Below the pieces are notes generated by a model. The model was not told the origin of the DNA and did no database searches. It worked only from the letters and a program-made list of their open reading frames with translations. 64,000 nt of DNA, taken from the NCBI RefSeq assembly GCF_013403245.1, contig NZ_JACBNQ010000022.1:1-64000 (forward strand), in the 5' to 3' direction. Positions 55,520 to 64,000 of this stretch are shown here, piece by piece. A program made the translations under genes and the position numbers. This stretch comes from Sedimentibacter hydroxybenzoicus DSM 7310. GTDB lineage: Bacteria > Bacillota > Clostridia > Tissierellales > Sedimentibacteraceae. Numbering within the stretch: the stretch's first letter is position 1; each line of letters opens with the position of its first letter.

Positions 55520-56580
55520 TATTTTGTACCTCCTGCTATTTTTTCAATATCCGCCAATACACTAGCCGGTGTAGGAACCATACCGCCCTGTGTTCCGTTG
55601 AAATAAACAGGTAGTCTTCCTTCAACAGCGATTTTAACGTCATCTATCATCTGACCTGCACTCATTTCAACAGTGAGTATACCTTTTGCATTATTCCCTA
55701 TAGTTTTGAAAACATCATGTGGGAATGGCCATAATGTTATCGGTCTGATTATACCAACTTTTATGCCTTTTGCTTCAGCTTGCTTCATAGCTGTTTTAAC
55801 TATTCTTGATGTAGTACCGTATGCAACTAAAACAACTTCAGCTTCTTCCAAACCATAAGCTTCGTATAACACTTCATTTTCTTCAATTAATTTGTATTTT
55901 TTTTCTAATCTATCATTATGCGCCTGTAATTCTTCTGCCTGTAAGAACAATGAGTTAACAACGTTAGGCTGTCTTTTTCCGCCTGTTCCTGTAGTTGCCC
56001 AATCTTTTTCAGGTAAATCAATCGGTGCAGGATCTTTAAATTCAACAGCTTCCATCATTTGTCCAATCATACCGTCCGCAACTATCAAAACAGGATTTCT
56101 GTAATAATCTGCTTTATCAAATCCCAGTATAACTAAATCAACTATTTCCTGTATACTTGAAGGTGCATAGCAAAGTGTTCTGTAGTCACCGTTTCCGCCG
56201 CCTCTTGTTGATTGGAAATAATCTGCCTGTCCGGGTTGTATACTACCGAGTCCCGGGCCGCCTCTCATCATGTTAACTATAACGCACGGAACTTCCGCTC
56301 CCGCAATATACGTAATACCTTCTTGCTTTAAGGAAATTCCGGGGCTTGATGATGCAGTCATTACCCTTGCTCCTGCTCCGCCTGCTCCGTAAACCATGTT
56401 TATTGCCGCTACTTCACTTTCCGCTTGTAAAAATACTCCGCCTGCTTCAGGCAATGCTTTTGACATATATTCCGGAATTTCACTTGATGGAGTTATAGGA
56501 TAACCGAAAAAATATTTGCAGCCGGCTTTTATAGCTGCAGCTCCAACAGCTTCATTACCTTTCATTAATACCTTAGACAT
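55519..56580 (-). CDS. vorB: 2-oxoacid:ferredoxin oxidoreductase, alpha subunit (VorB-like)
   Basis: 353 residues. [66 protein letters not shown], and a C-terminal transketolase-like domain (about 245-340). The pattern fits the 2-oxoisovalerate (VorB) branch rather than pyruvate oxidoreductase. 16 bp behind the delta subunit. Confidence 0.9.
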   Translation of the reverse strand: MSKVLMKGNEAVGAAAIKAGCKYFFGYPITPSSEIPEYMSKALPEAGGVFLQAESEVAAINMVYGAGGAGARVMTASSSPGISLKQEGITYIAGAEVPCVIVNMMRGGPGLGSIQPGQADYFQSTRGGGNGDYRTLCYAPSSIQEIVDLVILGFDKADYYRNPVLIVADGMIGQMMEAVEFKDPAPIDLPEKDWATTGTGGKRQPNVVNSLFLQAEELQAHNDRLEKKYKLIEENEVLYEAYGLEEAEVVLVAYGTTSRIVKTAMKQAEAKGIKVGIIRPITLWPFPHDVFKTIGNNAKGILTVEMSAGQMIDDVKIAVEGRLPVYFNGTQGGMVPTPASVLADIEKIAGGTK

Positions 56581-56596
56581 AATTTACCCTCCAATA

Positions 56597-56812
56597 TTAT
56601 AATCTTTCTACCGTAATTACAGAATCTGGACACATAATTGCGCAGTTTCCGCATGCAATGCATTTTTCTTGATCAATTACATGAGCAGGACTGTATCCCT
56701 TGTCGTTTATCTTTTCTTTGTTAAGCTCGATTATTTTTGTGGGACATACAGTCACACAAAGCTCACAACCCTTGCATGCATCATCAATAAATGTAACCTT
56801 ACCTTTAGCCAT
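56597..56812 (-). CDS. 2-oxoacid:ferredoxin oxidoreductase, delta subunit (2x4Fe-4S)
   Basis: 71 residues with two CxxCxxCxxxCP clusters (CKGCELCVTVCP and CIACGNCAIMCP). Passes electrons from the TPP/FeS core to ferredoxin. GGAGG site; between the ATPase gene and alpha. Confidence 0.92.
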   Translation of the reverse strand: MAKGKVTFIDDACKGCELCVTVCPTKIIELNKEKINDKGYSPAHVIDQEKCIACGNCAIMCPDSVITVERL

Positions 56813-56828
56813 TATAATACCTCCATTC

Positions 56829-57503
56829 TTAACTCATCCATTCTTCCCTCATATATAGATTTATGGGGAATAATTTTTCTAAAATCTCTTTATTTGTTAT
56901 TTGTAAAGCAGTATCCTTGATACAAGCTTCATACCTGATTGGAATATCTGTTTCCCAAGAAACCTTCTTGGTCAGTTCATGACCGAATTCAACATCTTCA
57001 ACAGTTGTATCTTTCAGTAAATGCGTGTTGTTTATCAAACCTGAAATTTTTAATTTTGATGTTGCTTCAATTAATTTCAAATATTTAAGAACGCCTTCAA
57101 CCGTACTGGTTTCGGGTCTTCTTCCGTTAATCACGAAAAACATATCGTATTCAACATTTTTTATTTGTTCCGAGTATCTCGCAAGCACTCTTGCTCCTAC
57201 AGGATCCCCTCCTACATCAAGAACCGATCTGCTGTTCGGATTTAAAATAACACCCATCAGTTCTGCCGGAAGCGCAGGTAAATCTACAGCGACGTTTCTT
57301 ATGCTGGAGTCATATACCTTAATACCTATTTCTTCAAAAAACTCTCTTTTTTCTCTTGATCTGAAATAAGGATTTACTATATCTAAATCGGCAATGCTTA
57401 CAAAGTCGTGATTCTCTTTCATTTTAACCGCATAATTAACTGCAAATTCAGATTTGCCGCTTCCATAGTGCCCTATAATTATAACTAATCTTTTATCAAG
57501 CAT
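56829..57503 (-). CDS. P-loop ATPase of the vor operon, function unknown
   Basis: 224 residues. Walker A GHYGSGKSE (residues 11-19); Walker B-like region SVLDVGGDPVGARV; SIADLDIVNPYFRSREK is reminiscent of MinD/CooC-like deviant P-loop proteins. No membrane segment. Placed between buk and the oxidoreductase delta gene in the same operon, 16 bp before delta, so it may help assemble the metal clusters or regulate the enzyme. No assigned family known to me. Confidence 0.75.
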   Translation of the reverse strand: MLDKRLVIIIGHYGSGKSEFAVNYAVKMKENHDFVSIADLDIVNPYFRSREKREFFEEIGIKVYDSSIRNVAVDLPALPAELMGVILNPNSRSVLDVGGDPVGARVLARYSEQIKNVEYDMFFVINGRRPETSTVEGVLKYLKLIEATSKLKISGLINNTHLLKDTTVEDVEFGHELTKKVSWETDIPIRYEACIKDTALQITNKEILEKLFPINLYMREEWMS

Positions 57504-57529
57504 ATTAATCCTCCTTCCGAAGCCATATG

Positions 57530-58597
57530 CTATTTATATTGCTTTGCTTCTTCTTCCTTATTCAGAACTCTCAAGCCGCCCTCTGCAAGTGCAAGCAGCT
57601 CGTCTTCTCCCGGGTAAGCAATAACTTCGGCAATGAATTTAACTTTATTTTCTATAATTTTGACAAATTCTTTATCATAAGCAATTCCGCCTGTAATAAG
57701 TATTGCGTCAACCTCTCCGTCAAGAACTACGGCATATTCTCCGATTGCCTTTGCAACCTGGTAAGCCATTGCTTTGTATATCAATTCAGCTTTTTCGTCT
57801 CCTGATTTTGCTCTGTCACTTACTTCCTTAGCATTGTTGGTTCCTAAAAGTGCACTTAAGCCGCCTTTACCAACAATCATTTTCTTAATTTCCTGCTCAG
57901 TGTATTGTCCGCTGAAGCATGTTTTAACTAACTGTTCAGCCGGTAGAGTTCCGGATCTCTCAGGAGAAAACGGACCTTCACCGTTTAAAGCATTATTTAC
58001 ATCAATTGCTTTTCCTTTTCTGTGAGCTCCTACCGAAATTCCGCCTCCTAAGTGAGCTACTACGAAATTCATATCCTCATATTTTTTGTTGAATTTTTCC
58101 GATGCTGCTCTTCGTGCAACTGCCTTCTGATTTAAAGCATGCCATATGCTTATTCTTTCAAAATTCGGATGCCCGCTTATTCTTGCAACATCTTCAATTT
58201 CATCAACAACAACAGGGTCAACTATAAAAGCCGGGATATTTACCTCTTCTGCAATGGAGCGAGCAATCAGACCACCTAAATTTGAAGCATGCTCTCCCAT
58301 TTTACTTGCTTTTAAATCTTCAACCAATTCATCGTTAACTAAATAAGTACCGCCTTCGATTGGCTTTAACAAGCCACCTCTTCCTACAACAGCGTTTAAT
58401 GATTCAGCTCCGATGTTATTTTCTTTTAATGCTTCTAAAATTAAATTTTTTCGGAATTCAAACTGGTCTGCAACCTTAGCGTATACACCTAATTCCTCGT
58501 TAGAATGTCTTAATGTTTTTTCAAATATGGATTTTTCATCTTTAAAAACAGCTATTTTAGTGGATGTAGAACCCGGATTAATAATTAATTGCTTCAT
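57530..58597 (-). CDS. buk: Butyrate kinase (branched-chain acyl kinase)
   Basis: 355 residues from the ATG at 58597 (AGGAG site). Acetokinase family: [39 protein letters not shown]. Makes ATP from butyryl-, isobutyryl- or isovaleryl-phosphate. One base after the ptb stop codon; the following vor genes supply the acyl-CoA. Confidence 0.95.
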   Translation of the reverse strand: MKQLIINPGSTSTKIAVFKDEKSIFEKTLRHSNEELGVYAKVADQFEFRKNLILEALKENNIGAESLNAVVGRGGLLKPIEGGTYLVNDELVEDLKASKMGEHASNLGGLIARSIAEEVNIPAFIVDPVVVDEIEDVARISGHPNFERISIWHALNQKAVARRAASEKFNKKYEDMNFVVAHLGGGISVGAHRKGKAIDVNNALNGEGPFSPERSGTLPAEQLVKTCFSGQYTEQEIKKMIVGKGGLSALLGTNNAKEVSDRAKSGDEKAELIYKAMAYQVAKAIGEYAVVLDGEVDAILITGGIAYDKEFVKIIENKVKFIAEVIAYPGEDELLALAEGGLRVLNKEEEAKQYK

Positions 58598-58598
58598 T

Positions 58599-59519
58599 TT
58601 ATTCTCCTTTAAACGATGAACATAGTACCGACAATGCAATTGAATTTAATTTTGCTTTGTCAGAATCCGCTCTTGATGTTAATACTATCGGGGCCTTAGC
58701 TCCAAGGATAATTCCTGCGTTTTCCGCATTGGCAAGATAAGTAAGTGCTTTATACAATATATTTCCCGCTTCTATATCCGGCATCAATAAAATATCCGCA
58801 TCTCCGGCAGCTTCTCCCTTTATACCTTTAACTTCCGCAGCTTCCTTTGAAATAGCATTATCTAAAGCATACGGACCTTCAATTATGCATCCGGTAATTT
58901 TTCCATCCTTTTGCATCTGAACAAGCTCCTGCGCATCTAACGTTGCCGGCATTTTAGGATTAACCTTTTCTTTAGCACAAATAACCGCAACTTTAGGCAG
59001 TTGTGCGCCTAATGCACGACTTAACGTTAAAGTGTTTTCAATAATCTGTCGCTTTTCCTCGGCATCAGGTGCAATGCTCATAGCAGCATCTGTCACTATA
59101 AAAAATTTATGATAAGTATCAACTGAAAATACGGCTGCATGACTGAGAACATTTCCTGTTCTCAAGCCTATTTCCTTATCAAGAACAGCTTTTAATATTA
59201 TTGAGGTATCGATTAATCCCTTCATAACTATGTCTGCCTTGCCGCTGCTTACTAATTCCACTGCTTTTCTGCAAGCTTCATTTCCGTCCTTTTCATCTAT
59301 TATGTCAATATTATTCAAATCTAATTCTATTGTCTCGGCTAACTCGGTTATTTTATCCGCATCGCCGACTAAAATAGGTTTACAGATATTTTCGTTTACC
59401 GCTTCTTTTATCGCTTTTAATACATCTTCATCCTGCGCATTAGCTACGGCTATTTTTTTTGGACCCATTGCATTGGCATAGTCCTGAGCGTATTTTATAA
59501 TTTCATCAAATTTTATCAT
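58599..59519 (-). CDS. ptb: Phosphate butyryltransferase
   Basis: 306 residues. Phosphate acyltransferase fold with [31 protein letters not shown] and [18 protein letters not shown]. Converts acyl-CoA to acyl-phosphate. First gene of the operon behind the sigma-54 promoter; GGTGAGG ribosome site. Confidence 0.94.
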   Translation of the reverse strand: MIKFDEIIKYAQDYANAMGPKKIAVANAQDEDVLKAIKEAVNENICKPILVGDADKITELAETIELDLNNIDIIDEKDGNEACRKAVELVSSGKADIVMKGLIDTSIILKAVLDKEIGLRTGNVLSHAAVFSVDTYHKFFIVTDAAMSIAPDAEEKRQIIENTLTLSRALGAQLPKVAVICAKEKVNPKMPATLDAQELVQMQKDGKITGCIIEGPYALDNAISKEAAEVKGIKGEAAGDADILLMPDIEAGNILYKALTYLANAENAGIILGAKAPIVLTSRADSDKAKLNSIALSVLCSSFKGE

Positions 59520-59542
59520 AATTTCACCTCACCTTTTATAAT

Positions 59543-59560
59543 AAGCAATAATTGTGCCAA
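59543..59560 (-). promoter_or_regulatory. Sigma-54 (-24/-12) promoter of the ptb-buk-vor operon
   Basis: Minus-strand TTGGCAC-AATTA-TTGCTT: TGGCAC and TTGC are separated by exactly five bases, matching the consensus. It is the only match of this quality I noticed. Confidence 0.9.
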
Positions 59561-59573
59561 CATAATATTTTTT

Positions 59574-59613
59574 ATAAAAAAAGTCAAACCTTGTAAAATC
59601 ATAGGTTTGACTT
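59574..59613 (-). terminator. Terminator of the activator gene
   Basis: Perfect 11-bp stem AAGTCAAACCT/AGGTTTGACTT with a T-run, between the activator stop codon and the sigma-54 promoter. It keeps upstream transcription out of the ptb operon. Confidence 0.88.
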
Positions 59614-59637
59614 CCGCTATTATAAACAGCAATTTTC

Positions 59638-59700
59638 ACTTGCAAAATATTGCGTGCAAAATATTGCACAAAAATATATTTTGCATTATTTTGCATTATT
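59638..59700 (-). promoter_or_regulatory. Upstream activator-binding boxes
   Basis: Minus-strand GTGCAA-TATT-TTGCAC, then GCAA-TATT-TTGC 14 bp on, preceded by two TGCAAAATA repeats, 80-140 bp before the -24 element. This is the place and look of enhancer sites for a sigma-54 activator. They reach into the end of the activator gene. Confidence 0.75.
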
Positions 59701-61087
59701 TTATACCGTATTTCTCCATCTTGTAATACAAAGACCTTAAAGAAATACCCAGGACCTTCGCAGTATCAGTTTTGTTTTTATTTAATCTTACATAAATATC
59801 CTTTATGTAATCCGATTCGGCTTTATCTAATACATTGCTTAGTTTTGTCATTGCTTCATTACCTGCAGCAACATAATTTTTAATAGGTAATTTCTTATTA
59901 AGATATAATTGCGGCAGATGTTCCGACTCAATTATTCTCTCGTTTAAATTCATATTTATGATTGAACGGCCAATAACATTTTCCAATTCTCTTACGTTAC
60001 CCGGCCATTGATGATTAATTAAAATGCTTGATGACTCATCTGATATACCTACAATGTTTCTTCCGTATTCATCATTAAATTTAACTATAAAGCTTTTAAT
60101 TAAAAGAGGTATGTCTTCTTTCCTTTCTCTAAGAGCCGGGAGTACTATAGGCAATATATTCAATCTGTAGAATAAATCCTCTCTGAATTTTCCTTCTCTT
60201 ACAAGCTTGGATAAATCAGCATTAGTAGCAGCTATAACCCTTACATCAACATTGATGGTATAGTTGCCGCCAACCCTCATTATCTCTTTTTCCTGCAATA
60301 CTCTAAGAAGCTTTGCCTGAGTGTTCATGCTTATTTCAGATATTTCATCCAGAAAAATAGTACCTTTATCAGCTTCCTCAAAAAGACCTTTTTTACCTCC
60401 CTTTAGGGCACCTGTAAAAGACCCTTCTTCATACCCAAAAAGCTCGCTTTCAAGTAATGAATCGGTTAAAGCGGCACAATTAACCCGTACAAAGCTGTTG
60501 TTTCTTCTGCTGCTGAGTGCGTGAATAGAATTAGCGAACAATTCCTTACCTGTTCCGCTTTCTCCTCTTAATAAAACTGTTGCGGGCACTTCTGCTGCTT
60601 TTTCTATCATTTTTTTAACTTCATTTATTGCAACGGATTCTCCTATTATATCTTCCGGTTTGTATTTATACGTTAACTCTCTTAACTTCTTTTCTGCTTT
60701 ATTCAGTTTATCCGTTAAATCCTTTATACCTGACATATCATGCAAAACCGCTACGCTGCCCTTCAAAGTTTCGTTTACAATAATAGGAGCAGCCTGTGCT
60801 ACAACTGTCTTTCCACTGGGCTTTATTTTAAGCTTAGTATTACCGACAGGTTTTTTTGTACTGAGAACTTTCATATGCAAGCTTTCGCCTTCCTCGATAT
60901 CATATAATGAATTTTTACCTATAATATCGTCATTATCTATTCCTGTCAGCTTCTCATATGCAGGATTTACAAGGATATGCTCTCCGTTTTCATTAACAAC
61001 ACTTATTGCATCCTGCGTTGCAAGAAATACGGCTTCAAGCATTCCTTGATAATCCATGTTATTTATTTCAATATTTACCTTGTTCAT
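59696..61087 (-). CDS. Sigma-54-dependent activator with PAS domain (BkdR-like)
   Basis: 463 residues. PAS domain (about 15-120), AAA+ domain (about 145-380) with Walker A GESGTGKE (175-182), the sigma-54 contact loop GSFTGA (222-227), Walker B GTIFLDEIS, RVIAATN sensor, and a Fis-type HTH at the C-terminus (KTDTAKVLGISLRSLYYKM). No receiver domain, so the PAS probably senses a small ligand or redox state. Immediately upstream of the -24/-12 promoter for ptb-buk-vor, which it very likely activates. 11 bp behind cdaR. Confidence 0.93.
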   Translation of the reverse strand: MNKVNIEINNMDYQGMLEAVFLATQDAISVVNENGEHILVNPAYEKLTGIDNDDIIGKNSLYDIEEGESLHMKVLSTKKPVGNTKLKIKPSGKTVVAQAAPIIVNETLKGSVAVLHDMSGIKDLTDKLNKAEKKLRELTYKYKPEDIIGESVAINEVKKMIEKAAEVPATVLLRGESGTGKELFANSIHALSSRRNNSFVRVNCAALTDSLLESELFGYEEGSFTGALKGGKKGLFEEADKGTIFLDEISEISMNTQAKLLRVLQEKEIMRVGGNYTINVDVRVIAATNADLSKLVREGKFREDLFYRLNILPIVLPALRERKEDIPLLIKSFIVKFNDEYGRNIVGISDESSSILINHQWPGNVRELENVIGRSIINMNLNERIIESEHLPQLYLNKKLPIKNYVAAGNEAMTKLSNVLDKAESDYIKDIYVRLNKNKTDTAKVLGISLRSLYYKMEKYGIK

Positions 61088-61098
61088 TTCTTCTCCGA

Positions 61099-62331
61099 TT
61101 ATTCTTCGTCATTTGACCTTGACTCAATAACTTCCACGTTAATTATCTCCTGATCTAAAGAAATATTGTTAACGTCTTTTTCACTAGTACATACTATGGA
61201 AACTTCGTGCAAGCCAATATCTCTACCTTCCATATCAACCGTTATTGTTAAATCGTCTTTCATCAATTGATTTACAATGCTTGATGGTCCTGTTACGGTT
61301 ACTGTTATATCGGACTGAGTGTCTGATAACACAACCTCATAACCTTCCTCAACGTTTATAAAGTTAATTTCCGACGGTTCAAACACTAATTCCTTATCCA
61401 CAATTTTATCAACAGTAGCATTCACAACAGGAGTTGTTGTTAAATCTAACAATAATAATCCATCCGTATTTAAAATATCTCTTGCTATAATTATATTTCT
61501 CGAAGCTCCCGTTATATCCAGCTCTGCTAATTCCAGTTCATTTATTGTATCCAATATATCCTGTCTTGCCGCTATTCTGATTCTTTCAGGTCTTACCGTT
61601 ACATCCGTAAGCTGATATCCTTCTTCAGGTGTTCCCGTAACATTTGGCGTTAAGCTCACATACTTAGTAGGATAGATAGGTACGATTACATCAACATTTT
61701 CAACAGGTGCCGACATAAAAATCTCCGTATCGGTTCCATCATATATTCTTACAGGTACCGTCTTTACCACATTGTCTGTGGCATTGGCTATATTCACCGT
61801 TGCAACAGCCATATCAGCAGCGTTTACAACACTTCTCGGTCCGGTAATTTTAACCGATGAAGGGTTGGAAAGAGATAAAGCTTTATAATAATTTTCTGCC
61901 TGTGTTCCCTCATACTGTATTGTTACATCCATGACCTTGGATATTATGCCTTCAATATTACATACTATCTGGGATGGAGATTTGCTTAATATTTCAACAC
62001 CGCTCGGTCCAGTAATATATATTTCCGCACTTCTTATGCCTTCTCCAAAACCTAAAACATCAATATATGCGGAAAAATCGTCTCTTTTAAGACCGCTTAC
62101 CAGATCAGGCGGACCTTCAACATTGACATTTAGCATAAAATTATCCTTATCGGAATTCATCAATATTAAATTTGAATTTTCCAAGGCGCTTGAATTTCTG
62201 ATTGTTACAGGGACACTGTTTATGAGCTTCGTCATAGGCGGTTTGGTATTATATATAATGACAGCCCACAAAACTACAGAAACTATCAGACAAGTTATTT
62301 GAATTATTATTTTATCGTTTTTTATCTTCAT
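61099..62331 (-). CDS. cdaR: YbbR-domain regulator of diadenylate cyclase
   Basis: 410 residues from the ATG at 62331 (GGAG site); an earlier TTG at 62352 lies inside cdaA. One N-terminal membrane segment (about 6-28) and four YbbR repeats, each about 80-90 residues with V-x-G-P-x-x-V motifs (VEGPPDLVSGL, TGPRSVVNAA, TVRPERIRIAA, VTGPSSIVNQL). It binds and regulates CdaA outside the membrane. Overlaps cdaA by 20 bp. Confidence 0.92.
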   Translation of the reverse strand: MKIKNDKIIIQITCLIVSVVLWAVIIYNTKPPMTKLINSVPVTIRNSSALENSNLILMNSDKDNFMLNVNVEGPPDLVSGLKRDDFSAYIDVLGFGEGIRSAEIYITGPSGVEILSKSPSQIVCNIEGIISKVMDVTIQYEGTQAENYYKALSLSNPSSVKITGPRSVVNAADMAVATVNIANATDNVVKTVPVRIYDGTDTEIFMSAPVENVDVIVPIYPTKYVSLTPNVTGTPEEGYQLTDVTVRPERIRIAARQDILDTINELELAELDITGASRNIIIARDILNTDGLLLLDLTTTPVVNATVDKIVDKELVFEPSEINFINVEEGYEVVLSDTQSDITVTVTGPSSIVNQLMKDDLTITVDMEGRDIGLHEVSIVCTSEKDVNNISLDQEIINVEVIESRSNDEE

Positions 62332-63139
62332 TTCTGTTTCTCCACTTTTCAATAATATTCACTTTTTCATTATCCGAATAAATACCTGACAATAAGGTTT
62401 CAAGCTCGCTTATCTGAATATTTCTGTACAGTCTTCCTTCAATGGCATAAGAAATATAGCCGGTTTCTTCCGAAACTATTAAAGCGATTGAATCTGATCG
62501 TTCAGTCATTCCTATTGCTGCCCTGTGCCTTGTCCCTATATCTTTGCTTAATAAATTATTGTCCGTCAAGGGTAAAAAGCATCCGGCAGCTCTTATATTG
62601 TAATCTTTGATAATTACTGCCCCGTCATGCAGCGGTGTGTTGGGTATAAATATATTGATTAGCAGACCGCTTGAAATGTCGGAGTTAAGCCTTGTACCGC
62701 TTTCAACTATATCTGTCAGTCCTATTTTCTGCTCAAAAATTATCAGTGCACCTATCTTTTGTCTTGCCAGAGAAGAGGTTGCGGACACTATTTCTTTTAT
62801 AATCTGTTCCGATGTTTGAGAATTTTTTTCTATGGCAGCAAGGGTAAATGATGTTCTTCCGATATACTCTAAAGCCTTTCTTATTTCAGGCTGGAACACC
62901 ACAACTAAAGCTATAATCCCAACCTGAAACGTATGCTCCAATATATATTTAACCATGTACAGGTCAAATATTTCAGATATCGGAATTAAAGAAATTAATA
63001 AAACTATACCTTTTACAAGCTGCTTTGCTCTCATATCGCGAATAAGCAAGTACCCGTGATACAAAACATAATAAACTATAGCTATATCAACCAAGCTGTT
63101 CAATCCAATATTAGCAAAAATTAATCGTAACTGATCCAT
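62312..63139 (-). CDS. cdaA: Diadenylate cyclase
   Basis: 275 residues. Three N-terminal membrane segments (about 12-85), then the DAC domain with TPLHDGAVII (DGA) and GTRHRAAIGM (RHR). It makes c-di-AMP, which controls potassium and wall homeostasis in Firmicutes. First in a cdaA-cdaR pair; the usual glmM is not in the window. Confidence 0.95.
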   Translation of the reverse strand: MDQLRLIFANIGLNSLVDIAIVYYVLYHGYLLIRDMRAKQLVKGIVLLISLIPISEIFDLYMVKYILEHTFQVGIIALVVVFQPEIRKALEYIGRTSFTLAAIEKNSQTSEQIIKEIVSATSSLARQKIGALIIFEQKIGLTDIVESGTRLNSDISSGLLINIFIPNTPLHDGAVIIKDYNIRAAGCFLPLTDNNLLSKDIGTRHRAAIGMTERSDSIALIVSEETGYISYAIEGRLYRNIQISELETLLSGIYSDNEKVNIIEKWRNRNEDKKR

Positions 63140-63168
63140 GCCACCACTTCCCCAATTATTTTAATGTT

Positions 63169-64000
63169 TTAATCAATTTGCATCTGAGCTGTCGTATCAT
63201 TCAATGACCTTTGCATTCTTAGTTTTGAATTGTCATCTACGTCCCTGCTTTCAATATATTCCATTATAGGATATACAACGTGCTCTACTCCCCCGTCGGC
63301 CGTATTTCCTTTATATACCCAAAGAGGAATATATCTTATATTTTTTACACTTATTTCTCCCGTTTCACCGTTTTTAACGATTTCTATATCAACAATTACA
63401 CCATCTTCAGTATATTTTGATATCTCCTTGGATATACCATACGGTGCCAAAGTTTCTTCTCTTTGATTAGATAAAAAATTACCCATAGAATATGCAACAT
63501 ACTTGGTTTTACCGTCTATTTCATACAGCTTAGCCGGTTGTATTACGTGAGGATGACTCCCTAAAATTATGTCCACTCCTTCATTAAGCAGCATATCCGC
63601 AAGCATTTCCTGTCTTTCATTCTGAACTCTTGCGTATTCGTTGCCCCAATGCATATAAGCTATTATTACATCCGCCTTTTGTTCCTTTGCATACGCAATA
63701 TCTTCCTTAATTTTTGTTTCATCTATTATATTAATCATTACATCCAAATCCTGAGGCGATAAAACAGATTCAAGACCGTTAACCATTTCTGTATATGACA
63801 TAATGGCTATTTTTATACCCTTTACATCCTTCATAAGTACTCTTGTTTCGGGCTTTTCCTTATATGTCCCGACAGTATCAATGCCTCTTGCCTGAATTTG
63901 TTCAATAGTTCTTATAATCCCTGCTTTCCTCGTATCTAAAGAGTGATTGTTTGCAGTTACCAGTACATCAAAACCTGCTTCCTTTATAGCATCCAGCACC
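63169..64000 (-). CDS. CapA-family protein, partial (cut by window end)
   Basis: The last 276 or so residues. PGA_cap metallophosphatase-like motifs: VTANNHSLD, MHWGNEY, ILGSHPHVIQ and YSMGNFLSN. The N-terminal part including any signal lies beyond the window. Relatives act in poly-gamma-glutamate export/capsule or as wall phosphoesterases. 29 bp before cdaA on the same strand. Confidence 0.88.
   Translation of the reverse strand, partial: VLDAIKEAGFDVLVTANNHSLDTRKAGIIRTIEQIQARGIDTVGTYKEKPETRVLMKDVKGIKIAIMSYTEMVNGLESVLSPQDLDVMINIIDETKIKEDIAYAKEQKADVIIAYMHWGNEYARVQNERQEMLADMLLNEGVDIILGSHPHVIQPAKLYEIDGKTKYVAYSMGNFLSNQREETLAPYGISKEISKYTEDGVIVDIEIVKNGETGEISVKNIRYIPLWVYKGNTADGGVEHVVYPIMEYIESRDVDDNSKLRMQRSLNDTTAQMQID

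Overview
The window is AT-rich DNA from an anaerobic, amino-acid-fermenting member of the Clostridia. The best guess is a Sedimentibacter-like or related Stickland organism; this is inferred from gene content, not from a search. Pointers are a complete selenium-dependent glycine reductase operon, a ptb-buk-2-oxoacid:ferredoxin oxidoreductase operon, spore-type cell-wall hydrolase, membrane pyrophosphatase, flavodiiron protein and Gram-positive operon orders (rpoN-cggR-gap-pgk-tpiA-gpmI-eno, rnr-smpB-ssrA). Most genes lie on the minus strand.

Layout. 0.2-6.1 kb: FMN-binding protein, MASE3-type sensor kinase, an unrecognised 219-residue protein, a LysM/SleB hydrolase, an acetate transporter and two unknown proteins. 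6.2-10.2 kb: a selenium/sulfur trait cluster (DUF3343, TusA-like protein, YedE-like transporter on minus; diverging PLP selenocysteine-lyase/cysteine-desulfurase and LysR regulator on plus). 10.3-17.4 kb: accessory genes (flavodiiron protein, YdcZ transporter, berberine-bridge-like flavoenzyme, AraC regulator, GNAT, unknown anchored protein, gene remnants). 17.6-24.5 kb: ssrA, smpB, rnr, then ddl, a membrane MurF and an alpha/beta hydrolase. 24.7-29.5 kb: a probably transferred ABC exporter plus two-component system. 29.8-39.5 kb: hppA, secG and the glycolytic operon under CggR. 39.8-41.3 kb: rpoN. 41.5-49.9 kb: grdX-E-B-trxB-trxA-grdA-C-D behind a tandem glycine riboswitch; grdA and grdB each carry an in-frame UGA read as selenocysteine. 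49.9-54.1 kb: Na/Pi symporter, trmL, nth, DUF503, queG. 54.2-61.1 kb: the ptb-buk-vor operon with a clear -24/-12 sigma-54 promoter, upstream inverted-repeat boxes and its own sigma-54 activator. 61.1-64 kb: cdaR, cdaA and a CapA-like gene cut by the window end.

The genes form one coherent picture: selenium supply (6-10 kb) feeds the selenoproteins GrdA and GrdB; glycine switches on glycine reductase through the riboswitch; thioredoxin and its reductase supply electrons; oxidative branched-chain (or similar) 2-oxoacid fermentation to acyl-CoA, acyl-phosphate and ATP is placed under RpoN, whose gene is in the same window.

The most unusual non-coding content is a rich set of intergenic palindromic repeats: an 11-bp-unit tandem array arranged as facing inverted halves (three loci), a GGGGACA REP-like element on both sides of grdA, GTCATTCTGA-type palindromes (five loci, some serving as terminators), and three kinds of small palindromic elements, two of which supply the stop codon of the gene they abut.
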